From assembly GCA_016744435.1 (NCBI GenBank), contig JADGEJ010000001.1, forward strand, positions 62,001-126,000: DNA of 64,000 bases. Direction: 5' to 3'. The DNA comes from Lentibacter sp. Its GTDB lineage: Bacteria; Pseudomonadota; Alphaproteobacteria; Rhodobacterales; Rhodobacteraceae. Below, in pieces: positions 16,139 through 23,763 of this stretch. A program made the position numbers and the translations under genes. The notes below the pieces were generated by a model, which made no database searches, had not been told where the DNA came from, and saw nothing but the letters and a program-made list of their open reading frames with translations. Numbering within the stretch: position 1 is the first letter of the stretch; every line of letters begins with the position of its first letter.

Positions 16139-16924
16139 ATGAAAAAGCCAAAGTGGGTCGTGAAGAAAGAACAAGGCGAAAAACGCGAGGGAAAAGAGAC
16201 AGTTTGGCTGTTCGGTATCCATGCGGTGCGCGATGCGTTGAGCAACCCCGCGCGCAAGAAGCTCCGGCTTGTTCTGACCAAGAATGCAGCTGATAGGCTG
16301 GCTGACGTGTTGCCAACCGCAGGCATTGAGCCGGAGATGTGTGAGCCGCGCCGCTTTGCAGCGCCACTTGATCCAAACTCTGTACACCAAGGGGCAGCCC
16401 TTGAAGTGATGCCGCTTGACTGGGGCAATGTCAGCGAAGTGTGCATCGGCGGGGGCGATGAGCGGCCCGCACGGGTTATGCTGCTGGATCGGGTGACAGA
16501 CCCCCATAACGTGGGCGCGATCCTGCGTTCGGCTGAAGTGTTCGGCGCACGCGCGGTTATCGGCACCAAGCACCACAGCGCGCCGGAAACTGGCGCTTTG
16601 GCCAAGACCGCCAGCGGCGCGCTTGAGCGCCAGCCTTACCTGCGGGTCGTGAACCTTGGCCGCGCGATCGAAGAGCTGAAAAAGGCGGGTTACTTCGTGA
16701 TCGGCCTTGATGGCGAGGCCGAGAGCGTGATCGAAACGCATTTGGATGAGCTTGGCACACGCCCGATTGCGCTTGTCTTGGGTGCTGAGGGGCCGGGGCT
16801 GCGCGAGAAAACCAAAGAACTTTGCGATGTGCTGGCCAAGATCGAGTATGCAGGTGAATTTGGCTCGCTCAACGTGTCAAACGCGGCGGCTGTGTCGCTC
16901 TATGCGGCAACGCGCGCGAAATAG
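16139..16924 (+). CDS. rlmB: 23S rRNA (guanosine-2'-O-)-methyltransferase RlmB (TrmH/SPOUT family)
   Basis: The 261 residues match RlmB, which methylates the ribose of G2251 in 23S rRNA using SAM. The N-terminal substrate-binding domain starts after a basic tail, with WLFGIHAVRDAL. The SPOUT knot carries motif 1 (LLDRVTDPHNVGAILRSAEVFG region, about 120-141), motif 2 (ALVLGAEGPGL) and motif 3 (GSLNVSNAAAVSLY). All catalytic positions of the family look intact. It diverges from tRNA-Tyr, 108 bases away. A related TrmH-family paralogue with another rRNA target is a small possibility. Confidence 0.92.
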   Translation: MKKPKWVVKKEQGEKREGKETVWLFGIHAVRDALSNPARKKLRLVLTKNAADRLADVLPTAGIEPEMCEPRRFAAPLDPNSVHQGAALEVMPLDWGNVSEVCIGGGDERPARVMLLDRVTDPHNVGAILRSAEVFGARAVIGTKHHSAPETGALAKTASGALERQPYLRVVNLGRAIEELKKAGYFVIGLDGEAESVIETHLDELGTRPIALVLGAEGPGLREKTKELCDVLAKIEYAGEFGSLNVSNAAAVSLYAATRAK

Positions 16925-16942
16925 GCGAAAAATCACCGAGTG

Positions 16943-17081
16943 TTCACAGGTTCTTTACACTCTCTTTATAACTTCGTTTTCATACCTACATCATGGAAGG
17001 AAGCAGGCTGGAACATCTGCTTTCTAACACTGTCCCTCGTTCCGCGACTGCGCCCGGGCCTTGGCTTGGGCGCTTTTTTTT
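16943..17081 (+). ncRNA. Candidate small RNA with own promoter and terminator
   Basis: A promoter-like pair, TTCACA (16943-16948) and TATAAC (16967-16972) with an 18-base spacer, would start RNA near 16979. The transcript then has an 8-pair stem (16999-17006 with 17017-17024), a single-stranded C/U-rich stretch with GTCCCTCGTTCC, and an intrinsic terminator at 17050-17081 (GCGCCC/GGGCGC plus eight T). About 100 nt, non-coding. A leader that ends before the CoA-binding gene is the alternative reading. Confidence 0.5.
17050..17081 (+). terminator. Intrinsic terminator with eight-T tract
   Basis: Stem GCGCCC at 17050-17055 pairs with GGGCGC at 17068-17073, followed by eight T. It ends either an extended rlmB transcript or, more likely, the short RNA that begins near 16979. 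Confidence 0.8.
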
Positions 17082-17111
17082 GTCTAATGAGGGGAAAGAG
17101 AAGGGGTTGGC

Positions 17112-17585
17112 ATGGACGAATCTTATTCGGACGCGTTTTTGAAACGCATTTTGGAGCGCGCTGAGCTGCTGGGCGTTGTGGGGCTTTCGTCAAAGCCCAC
17201 GCGCCCGAGCTTCTTTGTCGGGCGTTACATGAAGATGCGCGGGTACACTATTGTTCCGGTAAACCCGGCTTATGTTGGGCAGGATTTCTTGGGTGTGCCC
17301 TATGTGGGCGGGCTTGCTGATCTGCCAGAAGGAACTGATTTTCTGGATCTGTTCCGGCGCTCGCAAGATGTTTTGCCCATTGTCGAAGAGGCGCTTGAGA
17401 GGTTGCCTGCCCTAAAAACAATCTGGATGCAGATTGGCGTTGTCCACGAAGAGGCGGCAGCTTTAGCGCGGGCGCAAGGTGTCGACGTGGTCATGAACCG
17501 CTGCCCCAAGATCGAGCATCAGCGACTGTTTGGAGAGCTTCGAAAAGGTGGCTTTAACACCGGTGTAATTTCGTCAAAACTCTAA
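17112..17585 (+). CDS. CoA-binding domain protein (YccU type)
   Basis: This single-domain Rossmann protein of 157 residues belongs to the CoA_binding_2 family. Typical parts are LLGVVGLSSKPTRPSFFVGRY at the nucleotide loop, MKMRGYTIVPVNP, FLDLFRRSQDVLPIVEEAL and ALKTIWMQIGVVHEEAA with the ending NRCPKIEH. These proteins are widespread, bind CoA or related nucleotides, and lack a settled role. The start ATG at 17112 lies 30 bases after the terminator, so it needs its own promoter or readthrough. Inverted repeat GTGGGCTGGCC/GGCCAGCCCAC (17623-17647) after the stop is a likely terminator. Confidence 0.88.
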   Translation: MDESYSDAFLKRILERAELLGVVGLSSKPTRPSFFVGRYMKMRGYTIVPVNPAYVGQDFLGVPYVGGLADLPEGTDFLDLFRRSQDVLPIVEEALERLPALKTIWMQIGVVHEEAAALARAQGVDVVMNRCPKIEHQRLFGELRKGGFNTGVISSKL

Positions 17586-17622
17586 AGATGTTGCGCCGCT
17601 TACGCGTCGCGCCTCGGGCGGG

Positions 17623-17647
17623 GTGGGCTGGCCGAAGGCCAGCCCAC
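17623..17647. terminator. Perfect 11-base inverted repeat hairpin between convergent frames
   Basis: The arms GTGGGCTGGCC (17623-17633) and GGCCAGCCCAC (17637-17647) enclose a GAA loop. It follows the CoA-binding gene on the plus strand and the phage-tail fragment on the minus strand. There is no clear T tract, so it may act as a weak bidirectional terminator or RNA stabiliser. Confidence 0.5.
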
Positions 17648-17690
17648 TGAAGCGGTGCGCATGGAATGGCAAAGTTGTTCACTTGCTTTG

Positions 17691-17963
17691 TCAGGAAGAT
17701 TTTTCCTGTAATTTGGACGTTCGATCAAGGATCGAGACATAGTCACCAGTCGGTTGAGAGCTGCTCTTGCTCGCGGTTTTTGTTGTTGTGGTCTTCTTGT
17801 TAGAACCTTCCTTATCATCTTTTTCGTCCATGCCAAACTCTGCTTGGACAGTCGTCGTCGCACCTCCGCCGTCAGAATAGTCCCAAACGTGCGAAACTGT
17901 TGAGGCGATCCAGTCCCCGTCAGCGTCTGGTGCAACGCCCTTTACTTTGATGGGAGCTTCACA
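17691..17963 (-). pseudogene. Phage late-control D-like tail protein, C-terminal fragment
   Basis: The minus-strand frame from about 17963 to the TGA at 17691-17693 reads a piece with IKVKGVAPDADGDWIASTVSHVW, then TTTVQAEFG and a Lys/Thr-rich tail ending KLQEKSS. The pattern D-W-x3-x-V-x-H followed by G-x-x-T-T-x(3)-E is that of the C-terminal end of P2 gpD-like late control/tail proteins. No start codon or upstream domain remains, and the frame is joined directly to the end of the regulator gene at 17966. It is best read as leftover of a decayed contractile-tail prophage. Assignment rests on a short pattern. Confidence 0.5.
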
Positions 17964-17965
17964 CC

Positions 17966-18301
17966 CTAGTCATAGAGCTTTAGGTGGCTGTAGTCGTGCA
18001 ACGCGACAGGTGGCTTGAAATTCATCCAGAGGCTCTCAGCGGCCATGCCCCGGCGAGTGAGCAGACGGTGAAAATACATCGACAGCACGGCCTCGCGGCC
18101 AGCATCGTCGATGAGTTTGTTGAGAACCTTTTCACTCTTTGGGCTCGAGTTGATCCCGTATGTGTAGGCGCGCATTGACTGCGACAGGATACCGTTTGCC
18201 TCACACCATCCTGTGAAGCTGACCCCACGACCTTTCAAGGCACCCATAATGGCTTCATGAAGCCATTTTCCCGGTGCTGGTTTAAATTTATCGACTGACA
18301 T
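17966..18301 (-). CDS. Small putative regulator next to phage-type repressor, unknown family
   Basis: This protein of about 111 residues begins at ATG 18301 with a GAGG site upstream. It has a basic N-terminal part and a possible helix-turn-helix in WCEANGILSQSMRAYTYG, then KVLNKLIDDAGREAVLSMYFH. It is transcribed away from the CI-like repressor at 18436, and the 134 bases between them would hold operators. The layout resembles phage switch regions, in which a second small DNA-binding protein opposes the repressor, but I do not recognise the family. Its stop overlaps the start of the phage-tail fragment frame. Confidence 0.6.
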   Translation of the reverse strand: MSVDKFKPAPGKWLHEAIMGALKGRGVSFTGWCEANGILSQSMRAYTYGINSSPKSEKVLNKLIDDAGREAVLSMYFHRLLTRRGMAAESLWMNFKPPVALHDYSHLKLYD

Positions 18302-18435
18302 TTCGCATCCTCGCTCTTTTCGTTCTTGCCCCATTGAGGTCAAAACTAACTCAGTAAGTCAAGATATTTTCTAACTCGTCAGAGGTTTGCCTTTTTTGTC
18401 TTATCGAATCGGAAGAAAGTTGCGAGAACGCCACA

Positions 18436-19101
18436 ATGAATGGTGTTGGAAATAGAATGCGGCATGCTATGGATGCCAAAGGCTTCTCTGAAGACGGGCT
18501 GTCAAAGCGGCTTGGCCTCAACAAACGAACACTCAATTACTATCTAAATGATCGCTCAGAACCCAAGTTCGAGACCCTATTGAATTTCTGTGAAATTACT
18601 GGCGTCGACGTTGGAGATGTCCTTCGACGCGGAACTGACGAGCACATCAATTTCAAATTGGATCAAGGCGACCCCGACTTTGTAAAGGTTGATGTCTATG
18701 ATGTTGGGCTTGCGGCGGGCGATGGCCGGATATCTGACAACGCTCAAGTGATAAACCAATTGGCATTCAACGCCCAATGGCTCAGCCGTGAGGGTATCGA
18801 CCCTGCCCACGCCTCAATCGTTCGGGTGGAAGGCGAAAGCATGGAGCCTACGCTCCAGAGTAAGTCTGTGGTGCTGATCGACCACCGCGACAAACAGCCC
18901 GTCTCCAAGTCCTACATTTTTGCTGTTCGTCTGGGCGAAGGCCTGAAGGTCAAGCGCGTTGAGCGGAGCATTGAGGATCAAAGCATCTTGCTGCACAGTG
19001 ATAACCCGAGAGACCCAACAGAACACATTACCGGTAACGACCTGGATGGCTTCGAGATCATCGGTCGTGTTGTCTGGACGGCCAAGACCTTCCCAGCCTA
19101 A
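18436..19101 (+). CDS. CI/LexA-like phage repressor with helix-turn-helix and S24 peptidase domain
   Basis: The protein has 221 residues. The N-terminal HTH (about 5-45, with LSKRLGLNKRTLNYYLN) is followed from about residue 85 by an S24 self-cleavage domain. The Ala94-Gly95 pair in GLAAGDG fits the cleavage site, Ser135 in VEGESMEPTL is the nucleophile and Lys173 (or 171) in GLKVKRVE the general base. RecA-stimulated autocleavage and prophage immunity are expected from the family. No lytic genes remain nearby except the tail fragment, so it may be a domesticated immunity gene. Confidence 0.85.
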   Translation: MNGVGNRMRHAMDAKGFSEDGLSKRLGLNKRTLNYYLNDRSEPKFETLLNFCEITGVDVGDVLRRGTDEHINFKLDQGDPDFVKVDVYDVGLAAGDGRISDNAQVINQLAFNAQWLSREGIDPAHASIVRVEGESMEPTLQSKSVVLIDHRDKQPVSKSYIFAVRLGEGLKVKRVERSIEDQSILLHSDNPRDPTEHITGNDLDGFEIIGRVVWTAKTFPA

Positions 19102-19133
19102 TGTTAAAATGGCATCAAATAGTAGATTTGTAG

Positions 19134-19571
19134 ATGATGAGATTTGCACTTGCGTTAGTGGCCAGTGTGGCGGGCACAGCCGTTTCTGCACAAACTGGGT
19201 ATGTAGAGAATTGCTATTCGAACATCATCAAAGTGGAAGCCGTCGATTTTTCTAAAGCAGTGATCGAAGATCGAGAAGTGCGTGCCCGCGTGTCCTATGT
19301 AGATCAAGATGGCGTTCCCCTCAAAAGCATTGAGCTTGGCTTTGAGATTTGGTCGGATGCACGCCCCTTGCCGCTCTACAAAAGCGTCATACGAAATCTA
19401 CGCAACATCGATGGCGGTATGCTGGCGGGCGAGACGCTGGAAGCAAGCGACTACCATTTCATGGAAGAGCGTGAAAAAACGATGGCAAAAGAGACCCACG
19501 AGTTGGAGCTGCGCTTTAAGGTGATTGCAGTTAAAGATCTCGGTGGTAATCGGATCCCGTGCGGCTGGTGA
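19134..19571 (+). CDS. Hypothetical secreted protein
   Basis: The protein has 145 residues. A signal peptide, MMRFALALVASVAGTAVSA, is followed by QTGYVENCYSN. A beta-rich domain has RARVSYVDQDGVPLKS, and a helical part (MEEREKTMAKETHELELRF) leads to the C-terminal CGW. Two ATG codons (19134, 19137) are possible starts. It lies 32 bases after the repressor, so it may be a lysogenic-conversion type gene expressed from the repressor transcript. No family is recognised. Confidence 0.65.
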   Translation: MMRFALALVASVAGTAVSAQTGYVENCYSNIIKVEAVDFSKAVIEDREVRARVSYVDQDGVPLKSIELGFEIWSDARPLPLYKSVIRNLRNIDGGMLAGETLEASDYHFMEEREKTMAKETHELELRFKVIAVKDLGGNRIPCGW

Positions 19572-20058
19572 CGCCCCTAAAATTGGTTCCCTACTTTTGA
19601 AGTCCATATTTGGCGACACATGACCTCTAGCTATTTATTTTTATTGAATAATTTCTCAATCATGCTTCAAAAATCCGAGTAGGGAAGTGACTTCCCTACT
19701 TTGCCGTTTCACCCTTTCAAGAAATATCGCAGAAAGGCATGTTTGTGGTTTGCTAAAAGCCCTTATTTACTTGCCTTCGAAGAGCCTTTGAAAGGTTTTC
19801 GAAAGCTCTTGCCAAAAAGCTTTCAAATTTGCACTCTCTCAAAACGTCCTTACGAAACACCGACTTTTGCCATTTCATTCGATCAGGCCTTGTTTCGAAG
19901 TGAGGTAGCTTTGGACGTTATATTTAAGGCTGTTTCCGATTAACCCCGATAAAGACCACCTAATCCCTTAGTGACAGTTCATTCAAACGGTAACATTCAG
20001 AAAGAAAAAGGGCTAGGGCGGTGATTGACCTCTTCGGGCTGGGCTTCTATCTGAGTGA
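19572..20058. other. AT-rich gene-free region with a palindrome and a repeated arm
   Basis: No convincing gene is seen in these 487 bases. Composition is clearly lower in GC than the neighbours, as in phage or horizontally acquired DNA. The main structure is AGTAGGGAAG-TGA-CTTCCCTACT at 19678-19700 (10-base perfect arms). The arm sequence TTCCCTACTT also occurs alone at 19587-19596. The end near 20000 must contain the rnpB promoter. A TTG-initiated frame at 19701-19943 is not supported. Confidence 0.6.
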
Positions 20059-20436
20059 GGCGCGGAGGGCTGGGTGATCGCGGCAGTTTAGGCTTAGGCT
20101 TAGAGTGGCGAGGAAAGTCCGGACTCCACAAGGAAACGGTGCCGGGTAACGCCCGGGCAGGGCAACCTGACGGAAAGTGCCACAGAGAAGAGACTACCCT
20201 GCATGTCGGGGGAAAGGTGAAACGGTGGGGTAAGAGCCCACCGGGGTTCTGGCAACAGCGCCCGCATGGCAAACCCCACCGGGAGCAATGCCAAATAGGA
20301 ACCTTACATGGGCCGCCTTGGCTCAAGGTTCGGGTTGGCAGCTAGAGGGGCGTTGGCAACAGCGCCTTAAGATGAATGATCATCCAGAGCGGGGCGACCC
20401 GTTTGGACAAGATCCGGCTTATAGGCCTTCCGCGCG
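20059..20436 (+). ncRNA. rnpB: RNase P RNA, bacterial class A
   Basis: The core motif GAGGAAAGTCCGGACTCC lies at 20109-20126, and other conserved blocks follow: GACGGAAAGTGCCACAGAGA, GGTGAAACGGTGGGGTAAGAG and the 3' segment ending GACAAGATCCGGCTTA. The 5' stretch GCGCGGAGGGC (20060-20070) pairs with GGCCTTCCGCGC (20424-20435) to form helix P1, which fixes both ends. A T run follows at 20437. This RNA is the catalytic part of the enzyme that trims tRNA 5' ends. Its last 18 bases overlap the opposite-strand EamA gene. Confidence 0.95.
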
Positions 20437-21294
20437 TTTTTCTGATGTCACGACATAAAGCCCTGCGAGCAGGAGGGCGGCGCCTGTGAGCTTGAGCGGT
20501 GTTGCCGGCTCGCCGATGAGGAAGGTGGCCAGCAGCCAAGCTGTGAGCGGCTCGGCGAGCGCGAGTGTGACCGCTGTGGAGGCGGGCAGCGCCTTGAGAC
20601 CCCATGTGTAGAGCGCGTAGGCGAGGCCTGTGGAGAGCACGCCAAGCCCCAGCAGGGTGGCAGGGGCTGTGCCAGTGAGCGCCCAGCCCGTCGGGACGAG
20701 TGCGAAAACCGGCGTTACCAGCAGGGCGGCCAGCGTGAACGTGCTTGCCGCGATGGTGTTTGAGGGGGCGTGCGGGCTCATGGCTGAGCTTGCGAGGGAG
20801 TAGACCGCGTAGGAGAGCCCCGCTGCGAGGGCGAGGGCTATGCCTGTCAGCGTGAGGCTTTCGGCTTGGCCTGCGAGCACCAGAAGTGCTGCGCCGAGGA
20901 TGGCGAAGGCCTGCCCCAAGGCTTTGCGCGCTGTGGGGCGCTGGCGCAGGAAAGCGGCCTCGTAGAGCGCGACCCAAAGCGGTGCCGAGCCGATGGTGAG
21001 CGCGGTTCCGATGCCGACGCCCGCGCGCGTCACGGCGGCGAAGAACAGCAGGTTGTAGGCCGCGATGAAGCCACCTGCGAGCAGCAGAGGCCCGCGCGGG
21101 ACTTGCCCGAATGCACGCCGCGACGCCGGGTGTGCAAGCGCCAGCAACAAGAGCGAGGCCGCGCCAACCCAGAGCCGCACAGCACCGACAACCAGAGGCT
21201 CACGCGCCTCAGGCAGGGTGCTTTGGAAGGTGCCTGTCGTGCCCCAAAGCATGGCGGCCACAAGCACGGCGAGGATGGCGAGAGCGCGAGGCAT
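20419..21294 (-). CDS. EamA/DMT-family transporter
   Basis: This is a ten-helix drug/metabolite transporter of about 291 residues with two EamA halves. Visible family marks are AMLWGTTGTFQS near the start, VGAVRLWVGAASLL, GIGTALTIGSAPLWVALYEA, GLSYAVYSLAS and AVTLALAEPLTAWLLA before the last helix. The ATG at 21294 with AGGA eight bases upstream is preferred to the ATG at 21315, which lacks a ribosome site. The substrate is unknown; many relatives export amino acids or other metabolites. The stop codon and last few codons lie within the P1 strand of rnpB on the other strand. Confidence 0.9.
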   Translation of the reverse strand: MPRALAILAVLVAAMLWGTTGTFQSTLPEAREPLVVGAVRLWVGAASLLLLALAHPASRRAFGQVPRGPLLLAGGFIAAYNLLFFAAVTRAGVGIGTALTIGSAPLWVALYEAAFLRQRPTARKALGQAFAILGAALLVLAGQAESLTLTGIALALAAGLSYAVYSLASSAMSPHAPSNTIAASTFTLAALLVTPVFALVPTGWALTGTAPATLLGLGVLSTGLAYALYTWGLKALPASTAVTLALAEPLTAWLLATFLIGEPATPLKLTGAALLLAGLYVVTSEKRAEGL

Positions 21295-21463
21295 CGGCGA
21301 GTTCCTGTGTTTCATTCGCTATGGCAGTTCAAAGTGCTGGTGAAAAGAGCACTGGTGTGAGTCTTTGCGGTTGACTCGGGCGCGCATGTCCTTAAAAGGC
21401 GGGTCTGATAGAGATTTTATGGGCCGCACGATTTTGTGTATGCCCCACTGCTGGAGATACCCA

Positions 21464-21631
21464 ATGGCGAAGCCAACCACGATCAAAATCCGCCTGAACT
21501 CGACCGCAGGCACCGGCCACTTCTACGTGACCAAAAAGAACGCACGCACGATGACCGAGAAAATGGTTGTTAACAAGTATGACCCGGTTGTGCGCAAGCA
21601 TGTTGAATACAAAGAAGGCAAGATCAAGTAA
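21464..21631 (+). CDS. rpmG: 50S ribosomal protein L33
   Basis: The 55 residues are the full length for L33. [18 protein letters not shown] is followed by FYVTKKNAR and a tail with [18 protein letters not shown]. It lacks the zinc-binding cysteines, so it is the Cys-free form found in many alphaproteobacteria. The ATG at 21464 has a GGAG site eight bases upstream. L33 sits near the E site of the large ribosomal subunit. A terminator follows at 21656. Confidence 0.97.
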   Translation: MAKPTTIKIRLNSTAGTGHFYVTKKNARTMTEKMVVNKYDPVVRKHVEYKEGKIK

Positions 21632-21655
21632 GATCTGCTCTGCTTTGAAGAGTTT

Positions 21656-21688
21656 GAGCCGCGTTTCCGCAAGGGAGCGCGGCTTTTG
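21656..21688 (+). terminator. Intrinsic terminator of rpmG
   Basis: AGCCGCG (21657-21663) pairs with CGCGGCT (21678-21684), followed by TTTT. It stands 25 bases after the rpmG stop. Confidence 0.8.
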
Positions 21689-21700
21689 CTATTGGAGGGT

Positions 21701-21790
21701 GTGAAGCCAGAGTTGCATGTTTTGTGCGGCAAGATCGCATCGGGGAAGTCGACGTTGAGTGCAGAGTTGGCGCGGCCTTCGATTGAGAAG
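21701..21790 (+). pseudogene. P-loop ATPase/kinase, N-terminal fragment only
   Basis: After GTG at 21701 the frame reads ELHVLCGKIASGKSTLSAELARP, an excellent Walker A (GKIASGKST) with the first strand and helix of an AAA/kinase-like ATPase of the small-nucleotide-kinase type. After about 30 residues all similarity stops. The frame runs on to 21991 through sequence that does not look like this family and overlaps the opposite gene's end. No Walker B or lid region is present. The gene was therefore probably cut by a deletion. Confidence 0.6.
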
Positions 21791-21932
21791 TATTCCTCGG
21801 TCAGGCAAGTGCGGATTGCTGCTTTGAAAGACATTGGGTGCACTCATGGAATGCGTGATCTCACGGCATATTCCTGTGTAAGCATGGCAGATGTGAGGCC
21901 GCCGAACCGCGTCCATTGGCTCGCGTTGGGAC

Positions 21933-22595
21933 CTAGCTTTCGCCTTTGCCCGAGCCTGACTTGCGCAGCTTGCGATACCAGCGTTTGTTGACGGTGATGA
22001 AGGCGTCGATCATGGGGCCAAGACCGCCGATTTGACGTTCTTTAAGGTAGAAAAAGCCTGCAAGCGCGCCAAGGGCGGCGCCGAGCGTGTCGATGATCAG
22101 GTCTTTCATGGTGTCGACGAGGCCTGACTTTTGCATGTTCATCCCGAAGAGTTGATCCATCGCGAACTCGAAGATCTCCCAGAGCGCGCCGATGGAGAGG
22201 CCGACGCAGAACGCGAGTGTCGCCAGCGCCCACGGCGGAGCTGCGTAACGGTCGCCCTCAAAGAGCATGAATATCAGCAAGAAGCCCATCGTGCCGAAGC
22301 TGAGGGCCGAGAGGAAATGCAGCGCCACGTCCCACCACCAGAACCGCTGGTAGAAGTCGGCGACTTCGCCGAGAAACAGCGTGGCGAAGATGAAGATAAC
22401 CGTCGCGGCGAGGATGGTGCCGGGCAGTTGGATGCCGAAAAATCGGGCAAAGCGCTGGGGCAGGAACGTGAGCGTGAGCGTTGAGAGCGCGACGAAGGCT
22501 GCCGTCCAAGACTGGGCGAGCACCCCGACAACAGCCTCAACTGCCAAGATGGCTTGGATGATCCAGACAACAAGGGGTCGGTGCGGCGTTGGCAT
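21933..22595 (-). CDS. DUF2238-like (YjdF-type) integral membrane protein
   Basis: This 220-residue protein has about six membrane helices. Conserved parts are WWWDVALHFLSALSFGTMGF, the loop with ALWEIFEFAMDQLFG, then MQKSGLVDTMKDLIIDTLGA. These H, E, D-rich motifs are typical of the YjdF/DUF2238 family, whose role is unknown; the charged residues in membrane segments suggest metal or lipid-related chemistry. The ATG at 22595 is 44 bases from the divergent EEP gene. The C-terminal tail is basic and cytosolic. Confidence 0.8.
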   Translation of the reverse strand: MPTPHRPLVVWIIQAILAVEAVVGVLAQSWTAAFVALSTLTLTFLPQRFARFFGIQLPGTILAATVIFIFATLFLGEVADFYQRFWWWDVALHFLSALSFGTMGFLLIFMLFEGDRYAAPPWALATLAFCVGLSIGALWEIFEFAMDQLFGMNMQKSGLVDTMKDLIIDTLGAALGALAGFFYLKERQIGGLGPMIDAFITVNKRWYRKLRKSGSGKGES

Positions 22596-22639
22596 CGGTG
22601 GCTCTTCCTATTGGCGGTGTTAGGCCCAATATAGGGTGT

Positions 22640-23332
22640 ATGAGCAGTTTCACACCCCTTCGCCTTGCAAGCTATAACATTCGTGCGGGCCTTGGCAGCG
22701 ACTTGAGGCGCGACCCGCTGCGTGTCTTGGGCGAGATCGCGGCGTTCAAAGCTGATGTCGTTGCGCTGCAAGAGGCTGACTTTCGCATGGGCAAGCGCCC
22801 GACAGCGCTGCCGCATGACCTGATCGAAGGCCACACGGGCCTGCGCCCGCTGCCTGTGGCCGAAAACGAGGTGAGCCTTGGCTGGCATGGCATTGCGCTG
22901 CTGGCGCGGCCTTCGCTTACGGCCAAAGCTGTGCACCGTTACCCGCTGCCGGGGCTAGAGCCGCGCGGCGCTGTTGCGGTTGATTTGCCCGGCCTGCGCG
23001 TTGTTGGCGTGCATCTGGGCTTGTTGCGCCGCTCACGCCGGTTGCAGCTTGACCACATTCGCGAAGAGCTTGACGGGCTGGCCCCGCTGCCCACCATTAT
23101 CTTGGGGGATTTTAACGAATGGTCACGCAAGGTTGGCCTTGGGCGGCTCGCGCGGCGCTATACGATTTTGACACCGGGGCGGACGTTCCCCTCAAGTCTG
23201 CCTATTGGCGCGCTTGACCGGATGGCGCATTGCGACAGGCTGCACGTCAAGATGCTGGGCATCCCGCGCGCCGCCAAGGGCAGCCACGCCTCTGATCACC
23301 TGCCGATCTTGGCTGAGGTGCGCCATTCTTAG
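22640..23332 (+). CDS. Endonuclease/exonuclease/phosphatase (EEP) family hydrolase
   Basis: The protein has 230 residues. Family motifs in order are LASYNIRAGLG, VVALQEADFR with the metal-binding Glu, VVGVHLGLLRRSRRLQ, IILGDFNEW and GSHASDHLPILAEV with the catalytic His. Such enzymes hydrolyse phosphodiesters in nucleic acids, inositol phosphates or lipids. No signal peptide is seen, so it probably works in the cytosol. The ATG at 22640 is chosen because the family starts close to the first strand. It diverges from the membrane protein at 22595 and converges with the YqaA-like gene, whose stop overlaps its end by four bases. Confidence 0.88.
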   Translation: MSSFTPLRLASYNIRAGLGSDLRRDPLRVLGEIAAFKADVVALQEADFRMGKRPTALPHDLIEGHTGLRPLPVAENEVSLGWHGIALLARPSLTAKAVHRYPLPGLEPRGAVAVDLPGLRVVGVHLGLLRRSRRLQLDHIREELDGLAPLPTIILGDFNEWSRKVGLGRLARRYTILTPGRTFPSSLPIGALDRMAHCDRLHVKMLGIPRAAKGSHASDHLPILAEVRHS

Positions 23333-23763
23333 GAGAACCAAGCCAGCGTTATGGCTGTCAGCACGAGATAGCGGCCGGCTTTTGCGAGCGTTACCAGAAT
23401 GAGGAACGGCAGCAGCGGCTCGCGCATAAGGCCGGCAACCACAGTCAGCGGGTCTCCGACAACGGGCAGCCAACTGCCAAGCAGTGACCAGCGGCCATAG
23501 CGGCGATACCAGTTTTGGGCGCGGGCAAGCTGGCCCTCGGAGGCCGGAAACCAGCGCTTGTCTTTGAGGTGTAGCAAGGAGCGCCCGAACGCCCAGTTGA
23601 TCAGCGCCCCCAGCACATTGCCAAGGGTTGCCACCAAGACAAGCGTGAGGACAGGCTGCTTGGACGCGAGCAAAAGCCCCACCAGCACCGCCTCTGACTG
23701 CATCGGCAAGAGCGTCGCCGCGACAAGTGCGGAGGCAAAGAGGGCGAGATAGGCGAGCATCAT
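23329..23763 (-). CDS. YqaA/DedA-family membrane protein (SNARE-associated type)
   Basis: The protein has 144 residues and four helices. The segments AATLLPMQSEAVLVGLLLA, TLGNVLGALINWAFGR, and then RAQNWYRRYGRWSLLGSW with LPVVGDPLTVVAGLMR are hallmarks of the YqaA branch of the DedA superfamily. DedA proteins support membrane homeostasis and lipid-carrier recycling; YqaA's own role is not settled. ATG codons at 23763 and 23760 are both possible. The stop region overlaps the opposite EEP gene. Confidence 0.87.
   Translation of the reverse strand: MMLAYLALFASALVAATLLPMQSEAVLVGLLLASKQPVLTLVLVATLGNVLGALINWAFGRSLLHLKDKRWFPASEGQLARAQNWYRRYGRWSLLGSWLPVVGDPLTVVAGLMREPLLPFLILVTLAKAGRYLVLTAITLAWFS

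Noticed and set aside
17600-17935. 111-residue minus-strand frame
   Set aside because: The gpD-like fragment in the neighbouring frame is a better explanation; this frame is Arg/Pro rich and featureless.
19701-19943. 80-residue frame in the AT-rich region
   Set aside because: TTG start without ribosome site, no similarity, and its composition is that of random AT-rich DNA.
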